DNA of 64,000 nucleotides from Canicola haemoglobinophilus (GTDB lineage Bacteria > Pseudomonadota > Gammaproteobacteria > Enterobacterales > Pasteurellaceae). This document shows, piece after piece, positions 1 through 9,780 of this stretch. The stretch is from the NCBI RefSeq assembly GCF_002015075.1, contig NZ_MUXZ01000005.1, positions 1 through 64,000 of the forward strand, given 5' to 3'. The translations under genes and the position numbers were made by a program. The notes beneath the pieces were generated by a model, which was not told where the DNA came from, did no database searches, and was given only the letters and a program-made list of their open reading frames with translations. How positions within the stretch are numbered: the stretch's first letter is position 1; every line of letters begins with the position of its first letter.

Positions 1-81
1 CTCGCGCGTATATCAAAAGCGTTTTCAAGGTGAATAATATGCTCTTTTGTTGGTGGATTATTTATCAATAGGAAATAAAAA

Positions 82-103
82 AGCCTTGTGGAATAACAAG
101 GCT
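82..103. terminator. Bidirectional terminator beyond the integrase remnant
   Basis: An 8-bp perfect stem (82-89 with 96-103) has an A-rich left flank and a T-rich right flank, so it can stop transcription from either side. The 60 bases to its left hold no ORF that I can assign; short open frames end at 33-63 and may be the tail of an unseen gene. Confidence 0.7.
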
Positions 104-124
104 CTTTATTGATTGAATTGATAG

Positions 125-1360
125 TTATTCAGGAATAGAAAGCAATATGCCGCACTTTTCGCAATAGTCGCCCCATGCTTGATAGGCTTGCTTTCTTTCC
201 TCTAAGTAATCATATCTATCATAGATCGCTTGAATCTTCCCCTTGCCTGTTGAATTATGGGCTATTGCTAATTCTCCAACGACAACAGAAAAGCCAATTT
301 GACTAAGATAAGATCTAAATATTACCCTAAGCCCATGCGCATCTTGTTTATCTCTATAGCCGTTATCTCTTAGTGCATTGCTTACAGTATCTACCCCTAT
401 TGTTTTATTTCTGTTTCTCACTCTGGGGAATAGATAGCGACTTGTGCCGTTAAACTGTCTGATTGTGTCTATAAGTTTAATCATCTGTGAAGATAAAGGG
501 ATTATATGATCTTTGGGCTGCTCCTTTAGCTTTCTAGTTTGTTTCATATTCTCAGAAGGGATAATGAGCAACTTATTCACATCATCAATAAAAGCCCATT
601 CAATGCTTGTTAGCTCTTTCTGCCTTAATCCTGTGAGTAAATGCAAAGAGTGTATTAAACTCTAGCTTACCTTCATTGAAAGCGGTGTTTATTGCCTTTA
701 ATAGCTCGGGTAGTTCTTCGGGTGTAATAGCGGGGTGATTTTTGGCAAGTGGTGCTATAAAGTCATCTTTTGCTAAATTGCAGTTATGCCCCTCTATGAT
801 GCCTAGCTTAATACCATAATCTAGCGTAGCTTTCACAAGTCTATGAAGTTTATCAAGGGTATTGCTTGCCCCTATATCTCGATAAACTTCTATTAATAAT
901 CTAGGCGTTATTTCTGAAAGTGGTAGTTCTGCAAGTCTAGGGAATATATGCTTTTCTAACCTTTTCCAATTCCTCGCCCTAGTCTCCTCATTATGTGCCT
1001 TTGTTGGATATATTTCGGCATACCATTTAGCACAAACATGTTTAAAAGTGTTCTGCCCTAATGCTTGTGCACCTTGTTCTTGCTCTCTGTGTGTTTTTGG
1101 GTCAATGTTTTGAGCAAGCAAGGCTAGATAGTCTTCTCTCGTCTTTCTTGCTTGTAGTAGTGATATTTCGGGATATTTGCCGATGCTAATTTCTGTGCGC
1201 TTTTTGGTGTAGGGTTTGTAATAGTTAAAGCGCCATATTTTCGAACCGCTAGGCTCTACAGATAAAAAAGTCCGCTGCCGTCTCTTAATGGATAAGCCGT
1301 CTTTTTAATCTTCGCTTTCTCTATCTCTGTGTTTGAAAGTGGTTTGATTAATCTTGCCAT
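125..1360 (-). pseudogene. P4-type tyrosine integrase, frameshifted
   Basis: This is the remnant of a tyrosine recombinase of the P4/CP4-57 class that inserts elements at tRNA 3' ends. The N-terminal arm-binding region starts at ATG 1360 (MARLIKPLS...). The core domain keeps the first catalytic Arg (TGLRQKEL), the H-x-x-R motif (HGLR) and a probable nucleophile Tyr in IYDRYDYLEER. Two shifts break the frame. Near 1264-1269 a run of six T (minus strand) replaces the seven needed to continue into LSVEPSGSKIWRF. Near 640-655 the frame passes from ...EFNTLFAFTH to ...LHLLTGLRQKEL. Joined, the pieces give about 410 residues, the usual length. It reads away from tRNA-Leu at 1617-1703, the standard arrangement. 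It is very likely inactive unless the shifts are sequencing errors. Confidence 0.85.
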
Positions 1361-1363
1361 GAG

Positions 1364-1485
1364 TTTAGTAGTATAAAAAAAGTAAAAAATAAAGTGCTTT
1401 GCGCCCTTTAAAATCAAGGCTCTAGCAATTTTTAGTAGGATAATTTTTAAAATAAAAACGGAATTTGTGATTTTATACTACTAAA
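1364..1485. repeat. 15-bp perfect inverted repeat upstream of the integrase
   Basis: TTTAGTAGTATAAAA at 1364-1378 is repeated in exact inverse at 1471-1485. The arms flank 92 bases between the integrase start and the tRNA. The position suggests regulator or integrase arm-type sites of the former element; this is inference. Confidence 0.6.
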
Positions 1486-1503
1486 ATTCATTGCTTTAAA
1501 CAT

Positions 1504-1522
1504 ATAAACACGGATAAACACG
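1504..1522. repeat. Tandem 9-mer ATAAACACG
   Basis: ATAAACACG occurs at 1504-1512 and again at 1514-1522, between the integrase and the tRNA. Short direct repeats here are typical of integrase arm-binding sites, but two copies of an AT-rich 9-mer could also arise by chance. Confidence 0.35.
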
Positions 1523-1616
1523 AAAGAAGAAAAACAATAAAAGCACGATAAAGCCAGTATTTATAAGGGTTTATTTGATGAAGTTGAAAGAGTGAGAAAG
1601 AAGATAAAAGTTAACT

Positions 1617-1703
1617 TGGTGCCTAGGGTCGGACTCGAACCGACACGCTTTTAAAGGCGGCGGATTTTGAATCCGCTGCGTCTACCAATTTCGCCACCCA
1701 GGC
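1617..1703 (-). tRNA. tRNA-Leu (anticodon CAA)
   Basis: On the minus strand the cloverleaf starts GCCTGGG and ends CCTAGGC-A-CCA, giving a 7-bp acceptor stem with one G-U pair. The anticodon stem GCGGA/TCCGC encloses the loop TTCAAAA, so the anticodon is CAA. There is a long class II variable arm and a T loop GGTTCGAGTCC. Length is 87 nt with the encoded CCA. It reads UUG codons. The decayed integrase lies just past its 3' end, so this gene was probably the attachment site. Confidence 0.95.
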
Positions 1704-1949
1704 AGATGAGAACGGATGCAATTATACGTTTATCTTATGATCTTGCAAGCTAAAATTGTTTTTTATTAAATGGTTGCTTTAATTTTCATCAATATGAATC
1801 AGTAAAAATTGGATTTTTTAAATTTTGCTTATAAATAAATCATAGAAGCGGTGTGGTCAACAATCATTTTGCGCAATGATACGAATTAGCATCGGTACAA
1901 CAAATACGATTGCCACTTAGTCATAATGTTATATCTATGCGAAAACAAA
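1704..1949. other. Intergenic region between tRNA-Leu and the sppA terminator
   Basis: Apart from the tRNA promoter this stretch holds no gene. A short minus-strand reading (about 1917-1858) looks like a hydrophobic helix end but has no start or context; it may be a gene remnant. Confidence 0.4.
1721..1748 (-). promoter_or_regulatory. Sigma-70 promoter of tRNA-Leu
   Basis: On the minus strand, TTGCAA (1743-1748) and TATAAT (1721-1726) are separated by 16 bp and lie 18 bp upstream of the mature tRNA 5' end. This is a near-consensus promoter facing the tRNA. Confidence 0.75.
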
Positions 1950-1984
1950 AAAGTGCGGTTATTTTTATTTTATAACCGCACTTT
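1950..1984 (-). terminator. Inverted uptake-signal terminator of sppA
   Basis: AAAGTGCGGTTAT (1950-1962) pairs with ATAACCGCACTTT (1972-1984). Two uptake signals head to head form the hairpin just after the sppA stop. Confidence 0.8.
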
Positions 1985-1998
1985 CTCATTAATTTCTG

Positions 1999-3867
1999 CT
2001 ATTTCACTTTGCCACAATTCAAACAATATAAATATTGCCCTTTCGGATCATTGAATTTATTTAAAGTCCCTAGTTGCTCAACCATTTTTTGCATTGGCAC
2101 AGAAAGACCTAAGAAATGTGCAAGATGCTGGCGAAAGCTGTATTCTGAATGTTGCTTAGCATTTTTCATTAACTCCCCCCACAATGAATCTTCTTTTTCA
2201 GTTAACCAAATTACCGAAAAATCTTTGATGTCATCTTTGGAGTTTTGCATCACTAATTCTCCCGCTTTTTCTATGGCATCATCAAAACTGCCTAATTTAT
2301 CCACTAGCTTATGTGAATATGCATCAGTTCCAGTCCATACTTGCCCTTGTGCCACTTTATCAACTTGTTCTTTTGATAATTTACGTCCACGACTTACTAC
2401 ATCTAAAAATTGCTCATATCCATGCTCTATTTCTAACTGGATAATTTCGCCACCTGTTTTAGATAATGGGCTAAAAGGCGATTTCATCACAATATCCGTT
2501 GTAGCAACACCATCAGCATTTACGCCAATTTTTTGCATGGACTTTTCAAAGGTTGGGAACATCGCAAAAATACCGATAGATCCCGTGATTGTATTGGGAT
2601 CAGCAACGATATAATCTGCCGTTGAAGAAATCCAATAACCGCCTGAAGCTGCCATTGCCCCCATTGAAACTACCACTGGTTTACCCGCTTTTTGCAAATT
2701 ATCTACTTCTTGACGAATAATTTCTGAAGCAAAAGCACTTCCGCCTGGACTATTCACACGCAATACCACCGCTTTAATATTTGGGTCTTGTTGCGCATCA
2801 CGCAATAATTGTGACACGCTATCGCCGCCTACATCTTGTTCATCGCTTTCGCCATCAATAATTGCGCCCTCCACATTCACAACTGCAATCGTAGGTTGAT
2901 GAGTTGGGGTAAAACGATCTTTTAACGTAGCAAGGTAATCTTCAAACTCAACAAAATCTAACTCACCGTCAGAATTTGTTACCCAATGCTTAATAATATT
3001 CTCTCGCTCTTTCGTTACTGCTAATTCTGTGACTAAACCACGCTTTTTAGTGTATTCAGTTTGATTACCTTTTAATTCTTTTAATTCAGCAAGATAAGTT
3101 TTGCTATCGGGTAAAACTTGCTCAAATGGAATATCTCGATTTTCTGCCACAATTTGCTGATAGCTTTTCCATAATTGATTTAACCAACGGCCTGTATTTT
3201 CACGGCTTTCTTTTGACATTTGATCAAGCATAAAAGGCTCAACGGCAGACTTATAAGTCCCAACACGGAAAATATGTGACGTCACTTCTAACTTCTCAAA
3301 TAAAGATTTGAAATACAGATTTTCGGCTACCATACCTTCAATTGCTACTTGCCCTTGTGGATTTAATAAAATCGCATCAGCGTAACTTGCTAATAAATAC
3401 TGGCTTTGTGTGTAGTTATCGGCATAGGCAATCACAGGTTTCTTGCTATGTTTAAAAGCCTGAATAGCTTTCCCAACATAGGTTAACGCAGGAATATCAG
3501 CCCCTTCAAAATAATTCAGATCAAGCACAAGTGCGGTAATTTTTTCATCATTTTTTGCAGATTGAATGACATTGACCACATCAAAGGTTGAAATTTGCTT
3601 TGGTACATACTGATTATCTAACTCCAGCAAAAGATTTTGCCAACTCATATCATTGCTGCGATTATCCGCTAAATATCCATCTAAATTTAATCGTAAAGCG
3701 CCTTTAAAATGGGTTAAATCCACTTTATTTTGTTGCGAACTTGAAGTGATAGAAAAAATGCTCACAGCAAGTAATACAAAAAGCAGAAAAACTAAATTCA
3801 TTACGATACGGCGTACAAAATTCAACGCTCTCCAGCAAAGTTTGAAAAACGAAAAAATCGCTTTCAT
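1999..3867 (-). CDS. sppA: Signal peptide peptidase SppA (protease IV)
   Basis: An inner-membrane serine protease that degrades cleaved signal peptides. The protein has 622 residues. One N-terminal membrane anchor lies at about residues 20-42, followed by two S49 peptidase repeats. The catalytic Lys is K206 in RVGTYKSAVEPF and the nucleophile Ser is S408 in GAMAASGGYW, matching the Lys/Ser dyad split between the two repeats in E. coli SppA (K209/S409). The length matches the long, two-domain form. The start follows AGAGGATAAT. It is divergent from the nitroreductase at 3994, and an uptake-signal hairpin closes it. Confidence 0.96.
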   Translation of the reverse strand: MKAIFSFFKLCWRALNFVRRIVMNLVFLLFVLLAVSIFSITSSSQQNKVDLTHFKGALRLNLDGYLADNRSNDMSWQNLLLELDNQYVPKQISTFDVVNVIQSAKNDEKITALVLDLNYFEGADIPALTYVGKAIQAFKHSKKPVIAYADNYTQSQYLLASYADAILLNPQGQVAIEGMVAENLYFKSLFEKLEVTSHIFRVGTYKSAVEPFMLDQMSKESRENTGRWLNQLWKSYQQIVAENRDIPFEQVLPDSKTYLAELKELKGNQTEYTKKRGLVTELAVTKERENIIKHWVTNSDGELDFVEFEDYLATLKDRFTPTHQPTIAVVNVEGAIIDGESDEQDVGGDSVSQLLRDAQQDPNIKAVVLRVNSPGGSAFASEIIRQEVDNLQKAGKPVVVSMGAMAASGGYWISSTADYIVADPNTITGSIGIFAMFPTFEKSMQKIGVNADGVATTDIVMKSPFSPLSKTGGEIIQLEIEHGYEQFLDVVSRGRKLSKEQVDKVAQGQVWTGTDAYSHKLVDKLGSFDDAIEKAGELVMQNSKDDIKDFSVIWLTEKEDSLWGELMKNAKQHSEYSFRQHLAHFLGLSVPMQKMVEQLGTLNKFNDPKGQYLYCLNCGKVK

Positions 3868-3993
3868 ATTATCCTCTCTAAACGAAAAACGAAGGCGCTA
3901 CCTTACCACAATTCCTTATTGCTGAATATCGATCTAAAGAAAAATATGCTAGAATTCACCGCACTTTTAAAATGAGAAAAATACAGGATAACC

Positions 3994-4548
3994 ATGGACG
4001 CATTACAGTTACTTACAACTCGCCATTCAGAAAAAAAATTAACAACGCCAGCACCTAACCAACAACAACTTGAGCAAATTTTTCAAGCAGCATTTCATGC
4101 GCCAGATCATGGAAAGTTGCGCCCTTACCGCTTTGTTGTTATAGAAAAAGAAGGCATGAATAAATTTGCTGAATTGCTAAAAGATGCAGTTTTTGAATTA
4201 AATCTTGGCGAAGAGCGGTTAAAAAAAGCAGAGAATTTAGCCAAGAGAGCTCCTATGGTCATTGCTGTCATCGCTAAGCTAAATCATGAAATTGAAAAAG
4301 TACCAGCTTGGGAACAAATGGTTACCGCAGGCTGCGCAACCTATGCGATGCAATTGGCTGCCAATGCCCAAGGCTTTGATAATGTTTGGATTAGTGGACC
4401 TTGGATTAAAGGCTCGGCTTTACGCAATGCCTTTGCTTGCGAAGAAAATGATCAAGTGATTGCATTATTGATGATTGGTACAGCGGAACAAAAAATTGAG
4501 CGAGAAAATCGAGAATTTGATTTAGATAAATTTGTACGTTTCCTATAA
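3994..4548 (+). CDS. NAD(P)H nitroreductase, YdjA-like
   Basis: A small FMN-dependent nitroreductase of 184 residues, the size of E. coli YdjA. It starts MDALQLLTTRHSEKKL, with the R-H-S motif that contacts FMN phosphate, and has the conserved HAPDHGKLRPYRFVV stretch and a GPWIK region near the active site. Members reduce nitro compounds or quinones using NAD(P)H as homodimers; the physiological substrate is unknown. It is transcribed divergently from sppA, with an uptake signal in the shared upstream region. The start follows AGGATAACC. Confidence 0.85.
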   Translation: MDALQLLTTRHSEKKLTTPAPNQQQLEQIFQAAFHAPDHGKLRPYRFVVIEKEGMNKFAELLKDAVFELNLGEERLKKAENLAKRAPMVIAVIAKLNHEIEKVPAWEQMVTAGCATYAMQLAANAQGFDNVWISGPWIKGSALRNAFACEENDQVIALLMIGTAEQKIERENREFDLDKFVRFL

Positions 4549-4551
4549 AGC

Positions 4552-4581
4552 AAAAGTGCGGTCAATTAAAACCGCACTTTT
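4552..4581. terminator. Inverted uptake-signal terminator between convergent genes
   Basis: AAAAGTGCGGT (4552-4562) pairs with ACCGCACTTTT (4571-4581), followed by T residues. It lies between the convergent nitroreductase and M16 protease genes and can serve both. Confidence 0.85.
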
Positions 4582-4585
4582 TTCA

Positions 4586-7366
4586 TCATTGAGTCAACAT
4601 AGCCTCAAATCTAAATTGAGATGACAAAATTTTCTCCGCTAAGGCTTCAATATTTTGCTGAGTTGCGAACTGTTTCAACTGCTGATCTAAAAACATTAAA
4701 GATGGGCTATCTGTAAGAGAATAACTCTGTTCTAATTGAGAAAAAATAGCTAACAAAGATTCCTTCGCTTGTTTTAATTGAGATTGTTTTTCGCTCACTT
4801 TTTTCGCTAATAATTCAGGTTCTATCCCCTGTTTAAGCATTTGATCCAACACTCTGTGTGTCAGTTGAGTCAATTCTTTCGCTCTCTCAGGCTCACAACT
4901 GAACTCTATTTTCCCCTCAATTTGCGGTGAAAAATGCGGTTGTTCAAACCAAGCATTCACAGAATAGATGCCCGAAGCCTGTTCTCTTAAACTTAAACGT
5001 AATTTTTCTTGAATAATATCCGCTAAAATATCAAGCAAATATTCATTTTCGACTCGCCATTGATGATCAGCTGCAAAATAAATTTCTACTTCTGCTCTTG
5101 GCTCATGTAAGCCTTTAAAGACTAAGTTCTTACTCGGCACATGGGCTTTGATTGGCTGTAATGCCCTGTTTTGTTTTTTAACAGGAAGGTTAGCTAAATA
5201 TTTTTCGGCTAAATTTTGCACCGCACTTTCATTAATATCGCCAACAATGAAATAAGTAAAATCCGTCTTATCGGCGATATATTGCTGATAAAGTGCAGAA
5301 AGCTGATCCGCACTTAAATTCAAATTATTTATACGATTTGCACCATATATAGTTTCTTGTTGTGGGAAACGCAATTGCTCAACTTTCTGCATAAAAGCTT
5401 GTTCAGGGCTTTTTTCACTGATTTCCTCGCGTAAGGACTTACGATAATCCGCTAACGCCTTCGCTGAAACTGGGCTAGCTTGTAGTTTAAGCCTGAATAA
5501 GCGCAAAATATCCGCTAAACTTTCCGTTTTTCCTGCAGCGGTAAATCCTTGATGAGCATCATCAATTACTGTAGTAAAGGCAATAGGGCTGTGGCTAAAA
5601 TACTGATTAATATCTGCCTGAGGAACAATGCCAATCCCCGTATCATCAACCACGGAAATTGCAGCTCTTAATGGGTGATATTGTTGTTTTGGAATAGAGC
5701 GTAATCCACCAGCAGTCAAGGCTTTAAAATAAACCTGATTAGGATTTTTATCGCTATACATATAAACCAACTTACTGCCATTACTCAATTGATATTCAGT
5801 AATTTTTTGTCCTCGCCATACCTTTTGCTTAGTCAAACTACCTGCAACTAAATCTAATTGAGGCAACTGAACTTGCTTATTATCCTGCTGCCAAGAAGAT
5901 TGATTTTGCTGTAAAGATTGCTGCCATTTTTGCTCTAACCATTTACTATCAAAAGATAATTTGTGTGGATTTGGCTGAGTAATCAGCATCAATTTAGCTT
6001 TTAACTGCAACATCTGCTGAAAAGTGCGGTTAATTTCTGATAAGTTTAGTTGGTTAAGCAAATTATTATTTAATTCATATTGATCTTGTGGGGAAAGCAA
6101 CACTTGATCATTTGCTACTGTTACCACTAATTCATCTGCAATTTTGATACTGCTGACTTCTAAATGACGTTGTTTAGCATTAAGTTTGTGCAAACGCTGA
6201 CGTTCTTCATCTAGCTCCGCTTGAGTAAAACCATTTTGAGCAATTTCTGCAATAAAATTAAATAGTTGCTCTGTGGCTTTTTGATAATCAGTATTCTCAA
6301 GCTGTAAGGAAAAAGTGGATTGTAAGGTTTGCTTACCTAAATGTTCATGATAAAAATTGGCGGATTTTATGACCGCACTTGAGGATTGTTGTAGATATTT
6401 TTCCCATTGCTGCAAACGTAAATTCAGTAAACGAATCACTATTTGTTGCCATAAATTCTCTCGATATTGAGCTACTGTATTAACAGTTTCAGCTGGCTTT
6501 AAGAAACTCAATTCCAAGCTTGGCTCACGCATTTCAGCCTCAAATACAGTGGCTAAACGCCATTGTTGTGGTAAAGGAATATCGAAATTAATCTTTGGTA
6601 AAGGCTGAGATTGTAAAGGATTTTTGCTAGCGAGCTGCTGCTGAATAAGAGATTCAATTTTAAGTGGGTTTACATCACCTACAATCACTAAACTCACATT
6701 ATCTGGGCGATACCATTTTTGATAAAAATCTTTTACTCGCTGTGCTGAAACATTTTTAATGACATTGACATCACCAATAGGATCTCGTTCAACATAACGA
6801 GAACCCGCCATTTCTATTTGACTTTTTTTATCCCCCAAACGTAGCATAGGACTTAAACGAGAACGCCATTCTTCTAATACAATGCCTCGTTCCGCATCTA
6901 AATCTGCTGGCAAAATAGTTAAATGATTTAACCATTGATCTATTACATTTAAAGCTAAACTCAGAGATTCTTGATCATTTTTAGCAATATTTAATACATA
7001 AACTGTATTCTCAAAATCAGTAAAAGCATTAATATCACGAGCAAATTTCATACCTAATCGCTCAAGCGCATTAATAATTTGATTTTGCGGATATTGCTGT
7101 GAACCGTTAAACGCCATATGCTCCACAATATGAGCCACACCTTTTTGATCATCATCTTCGTGCATAGATCCCGCATTGATAACCAAACGCATATAAACAC
7201 GATTTTGTGGGAAATGATTAGGTAAAATCACATAGCGTAAGCCATTTTGTAATTGCCCTTGATAAGCCTGTGAATGAAAAGGAAGTTTATCTTTCTCATG
7301 AAATGAGGATTGGCAAGCGCCAATCCCCAAAAGTGCGGTTAAAATTAGCAATGTTTTTTTCAACAT
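4586..7366 (-). CDS. pqqL: M16 zinc metalloprotease, PqqL-type lipoprotein
   Basis: An inverzincin protease of 926 residues with the duplicated M16 fold. The zinc motif H79-I-V-E82-H83 is followed 76 residues later by E159 in DAERGIVLEEW, the third ligand. The N-terminus has a signal peptide ending in a lipobox (GIGAC, Cys18), so it is predicted to be a lipoprotein in the periplasm or outer membrane. It is translationally coupled to the upstream TonB receptor (TAATG overlap at 7366). In E. coli (YddB-PqqL) and Pectobacterium (FusA-FusC) such proteases cut imported iron proteins such as ferredoxin. By analogy this one may process a protein taken up by its partner; that is inference. Confidence 0.85.
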   Translation of the reverse strand: MLKKTLLILTALLGIGACQSSFHEKDKLPFHSQAYQGQLQNGLRYVILPNHFPQNRVYMRLVINAGSMHEDDDQKGVAHIVEHMAFNGSQQYPQNQIINALERLGMKFARDINAFTDFENTVYVLNIAKNDQESLSLALNVIDQWLNHLTILPADLDAERGIVLEEWRSRLSPMLRLGDKKSQIEMAGSRYVERDPIGDVNVIKNVSAQRVKDFYQKWYRPDNVSLVIVGDVNPLKIESLIQQQLASKNPLQSQPLPKINFDIPLPQQWRLATVFEAEMREPSLELSFLKPAETVNTVAQYRENLWQQIVIRLLNLRLQQWEKYLQQSSSAVIKSANFYHEHLGKQTLQSTFSLQLENTDYQKATEQLFNFIAEIAQNGFTQAELDEERQRLHKLNAKQRHLEVSSIKIADELVVTVANDQVLLSPQDQYELNNNLLNQLNLSEINRTFQQMLQLKAKLMLITQPNPHKLSFDSKWLEQKWQQSLQQNQSSWQQDNKQVQLPQLDLVAGSLTKQKVWRGQKITEYQLSNGSKLVYMYSDKNPNQVYFKALTAGGLRSIPKQQYHPLRAAISVVDDTGIGIVPQADINQYFSHSPIAFTTVIDDAHQGFTAAGKTESLADILRLFRLKLQASPVSAKALADYRKSLREEISEKSPEQAFMQKVEQLRFPQQETIYGANRINNLNLSADQLSALYQQYIADKTDFTYFIVGDINESAVQNLAEKYLANLPVKKQNRALQPIKAHVPSKNLVFKGLHEPRAEVEIYFAADHQWRVENEYLLDILADIIQEKLRLSLREQASGIYSVNAWFEQPHFSPQIEGKIEFSCEPERAKELTQLTHRVLDQMLKQGIEPELLAKKVSEKQSQLKQAKESLLAIFSQLEQSYSLTDSPSLMFLDQQLKQFATQQNIEALAEKILSSQFRFEAMLTQ

Positions 7367-9735
7367 TAGAATTCATACCCCAATTCAAGCCAAAATTCAC
7401 GTCCTGCTGCATAGAAACCATAATCTTCACCAGAACTGCCAATGCCTTTACGAGTTTTATTTAGCACATTCAGCACATCCACTTTGGCAAAAACAGAATG
7501 TTTACCAAATAATTTAGGTTGCCAACGAATACTGGTGTCCCATTGTGTATGAGTACCATGATTATAGCTGCGATAAACTGGTATATCCCCATGATCATCC
7601 ACATTAGTTACACCTTTAATTGGAGCCTTAACATAAATTCGGTTAGTCCACTCAATATTATAATTTGGAATTCTCATATCAATGCCAACTCTAGCCATCC
7701 ACTCTTCACGATGGTTATTAATTTTGGATCTCATATCCAATTCACTCATTAATTTACCATCTAAAATCACTAAGGAATTAGGATCATAACCAACGCCGAC
7801 ATCAATCCCTTTAGTATCTAACCAATCAAATCCCAATGAAGTTGTCCATTCTGTACCAAATAATTTCCAACTGTCCATATTTTGAATTTGCAAAGTATAA
7901 ACATCATTACTGTAATCCTTACCTTGCTCAAAACGACGATTTCGATCATCACCTCTTAGCACAATACGTTTTTTATTTTTACGATGAATATATCTTGCAT
8001 CAATAATAAAATTACCTAGTTGTTGATTAACGCCCAAGCTCAGTTCATCAGTAAAAGGTGTCTTCATAGATTGAACTGACTGGTAACGTCTGCCATCTTG
8101 ATTATCCAAATTATCTAATTTGAAAATTCCCTCAGATAATTTCATGGCGGCAAAAGATCGCCCATAATAGCGATTAGCTCCAAAACTTAATTTAGTTTCC
8201 TCAAATGGTTTCCAACGTGCCACAAAGCGTGGGGCAATATTGGTATTTTTTAGGAAATTATCTCGTTCCAAACGCACGCCAGGACGAAATTCAAAATTTT
8301 TCCAACTAATTAAATCTTCTGCATAAAGAGCTATATTTTGATAGCTAGTTTGAACTGTTCCCTTTGGAACCTTATTTTCAGAGGAATCTTCAAAAGGAGG
8401 AAGTCCCCCTCCAAGCTCAACTCTAGATAAAGTTTTGGCTGTAGCATTTTGATCTCTTTGGAAGCGATATTTAGTGAATTGATAAATACCACCTAAAGAT
8501 ATTGAATGTTGAACACTACCCCAAGCAAAAGGATCCATTGCATATTCACTTGAAAAATGCAAATTAGTCTGTTTCAAGGAACTATTCCCCATTCCTCCAC
8601 GGGAATATTCTTCTGAATCCCCATCTTCATTAGTCAAGATTGTGGTATCCATATGAGTAGAAGCTGATTTACGCTTATCTTTAAATTCATCATAAGCAAA
8701 AGTGTTTGTTAACACACCGCTCTTTAAGGAATGAATCCAAGCTAAAGTAGCACCATAAGCCTGATGATAATCTTGTAGATTACTATCAAGATTAGTCGCA
8801 AAGAATTTACTTTCAAGGTAGTTAGAATAGCGCAAACTTAATTCAAAACGATTATCTTCATTGGCAAGATAGTTAAAGTTTAACAACGCATTATCTGCAC
8901 GGCGTTTATGGTTCTGTTTATCTGAACTAAATTGTAAATTCTCCCCTAATACTAAACGGCGTTGCTGAATATCTGAAGTACGGCGACTAAAACCAGCCAC
9001 CATACCCAATTTATCAGTTAAGGATTTTTGGGCTGAAATGCTAAAGAAATGTTTACTATATTTAGGTTGATATTCAGCTTGATTACTGACCGGTTCCGCT
9101 CTTTCAAATTTTTCTCTATCTTTTTCATCAATATGGAATTTAGCCCAACGAGAGTTGCTGGTTCGATAACGTAACTGTACGCCATCTGTACCATCATATT
9201 GCTTGGTTTTCGCCACTACAGCACCACCCGCAAAACCGCCTAAACTGGCAGAAACATCGCTATCATAAACAGTTACTGAAGATAATAAATTCGCATCAAA
9301 GAAATAGGCTTGTGCATTACTCGCCATTGGTAAATTCGCCATATGCCCTTCAAAAATATCCGAGCCAAAACCTAAATCATTATTCACATTGACATTATCC
9401 ACAAAATAACTAGTTTGACTGGCCTCAGCACCATTAATAGAAATTTCTGCAGGCTTGATTTCACCTCGTTGATGGCTGCTTTCATCACTACGTTCAAAAC
9501 GGATATTAGAATTTGTTTTTAAGAAATCGGAGATATTACCATTAGAATTTGGCGAAGATTTAATTTTTTCTGCTGTAACTTTTTGGCTAGAAGATAGCCC
9601 TGAATTTTGTTGGGCATATACGACAATCTCAGGAAGTTGGTTAGTGTTATCTGTTTTATCCTTATCTGCTTCAGCCTGAGCAGACCAAGCTAAACATAAA
9701 CTAATAGCTAATAGAGTTTTTTTAGGTTTTTTCAT
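7366..9735 (-). CDS. TonB-dependent outer-membrane receptor
   Basis: An outer-membrane gated channel of 789 residues. A signal peptide (about 1-22) is followed by a short TonB-box-like segment (PEIVVYAQ), a plug domain to about residue 165, then a 22-strand-type barrel ending in the aromatic residue F of LGYEF. It is the first gene of a two-gene operon with the M16 protease, overlapping it by one base. A Fur box overlaps the promoter -10 at 9762-9780, so it should be induced in low iron. The ligand is unknown. The coupled protease suggests an iron-bearing protein or peptide rather than a simple siderophore (inference). Confidence 0.9.
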   Translation of the reverse strand: MKKPKKTLLAISLCLAWSAQAEADKDKTDNTNQLPEIVVYAQQNSGLSSSQKVTAEKIKSSPNSNGNISDFLKTNSNIRFERSDESSHQRGEIKPAEISINGAEASQTSYFVDNVNVNNDLGFGSDIFEGHMANLPMASNAQAYFFDANLLSSVTVYDSDVSASLGGFAGGAVVAKTKQYDGTDGVQLRYRTSNSRWAKFHIDEKDREKFERAEPVSNQAEYQPKYSKHFFSISAQKSLTDKLGMVAGFSRRTSDIQQRRLVLGENLQFSSDKQNHKRRADNALLNFNYLANEDNRFELSLRYSNYLESKFFATNLDSNLQDYHQAYGATLAWIHSLKSGVLTNTFAYDEFKDKRKSASTHMDTTILTNEDGDSEEYSRGGMGNSSLKQTNLHFSSEYAMDPFAWGSVQHSISLGGIYQFTKYRFQRDQNATAKTLSRVELGGGLPPFEDSSENKVPKGTVQTSYQNIALYAEDLISWKNFEFRPGVRLERDNFLKNTNIAPRFVARWKPFEETKLSFGANRYYGRSFAAMKLSEGIFKLDNLDNQDGRRYQSVQSMKTPFTDELSLGVNQQLGNFIIDARYIHRKNKKRIVLRGDDRNRRFEQGKDYSNDVYTLQIQNMDSWKLFGTEWTTSLGFDWLDTKGIDVGVGYDPNSLVILDGKLMSELDMRSKINNHREEWMARVGIDMRIPNYNIEWTNRIYVKAPIKGVTNVDDHGDIPVYRSYNHGTHTQWDTSIRWQPKLFGKHSVFAKVDVLNVLNKTRKGIGSSGEDYGFYAAGREFWLELGYEF

Positions 9736-9761
9736 GATTATCCTTTTTACTAGATATAAAT

Positions 9762-9780
9762 GATAATGATTTTCATAATT
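9762..9780 (-). promoter_or_regulatory. Fur box over the TonB receptor promoter
   Basis: GATAATGATTTTCATAATT matches the 19-bp Fur consensus at 15 of 19 positions. It overlaps a minus-strand TATAAT at 9778-9783, placing Fur on the -10 and start region. Repression in iron-replete cells is expected. Confidence 0.85.

Noticed and set aside
1..63. Short open frames at the left edge
   Set aside because: They are 11-21 codons and cannot be assigned; may be the end of an unseen gene.
1858..1925. Minus-strand hydrophobic reading resembling a transporter helix end
   Set aside because: No start codon in frame, no RBS and no neighbouring fragments; too short to support a gene remnant.
2009..2614. 201-codon open frame antisense to sppA
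   Set aside because: Shadow of the strongly coding sppA frame; no RBS and no recognisable protein features.
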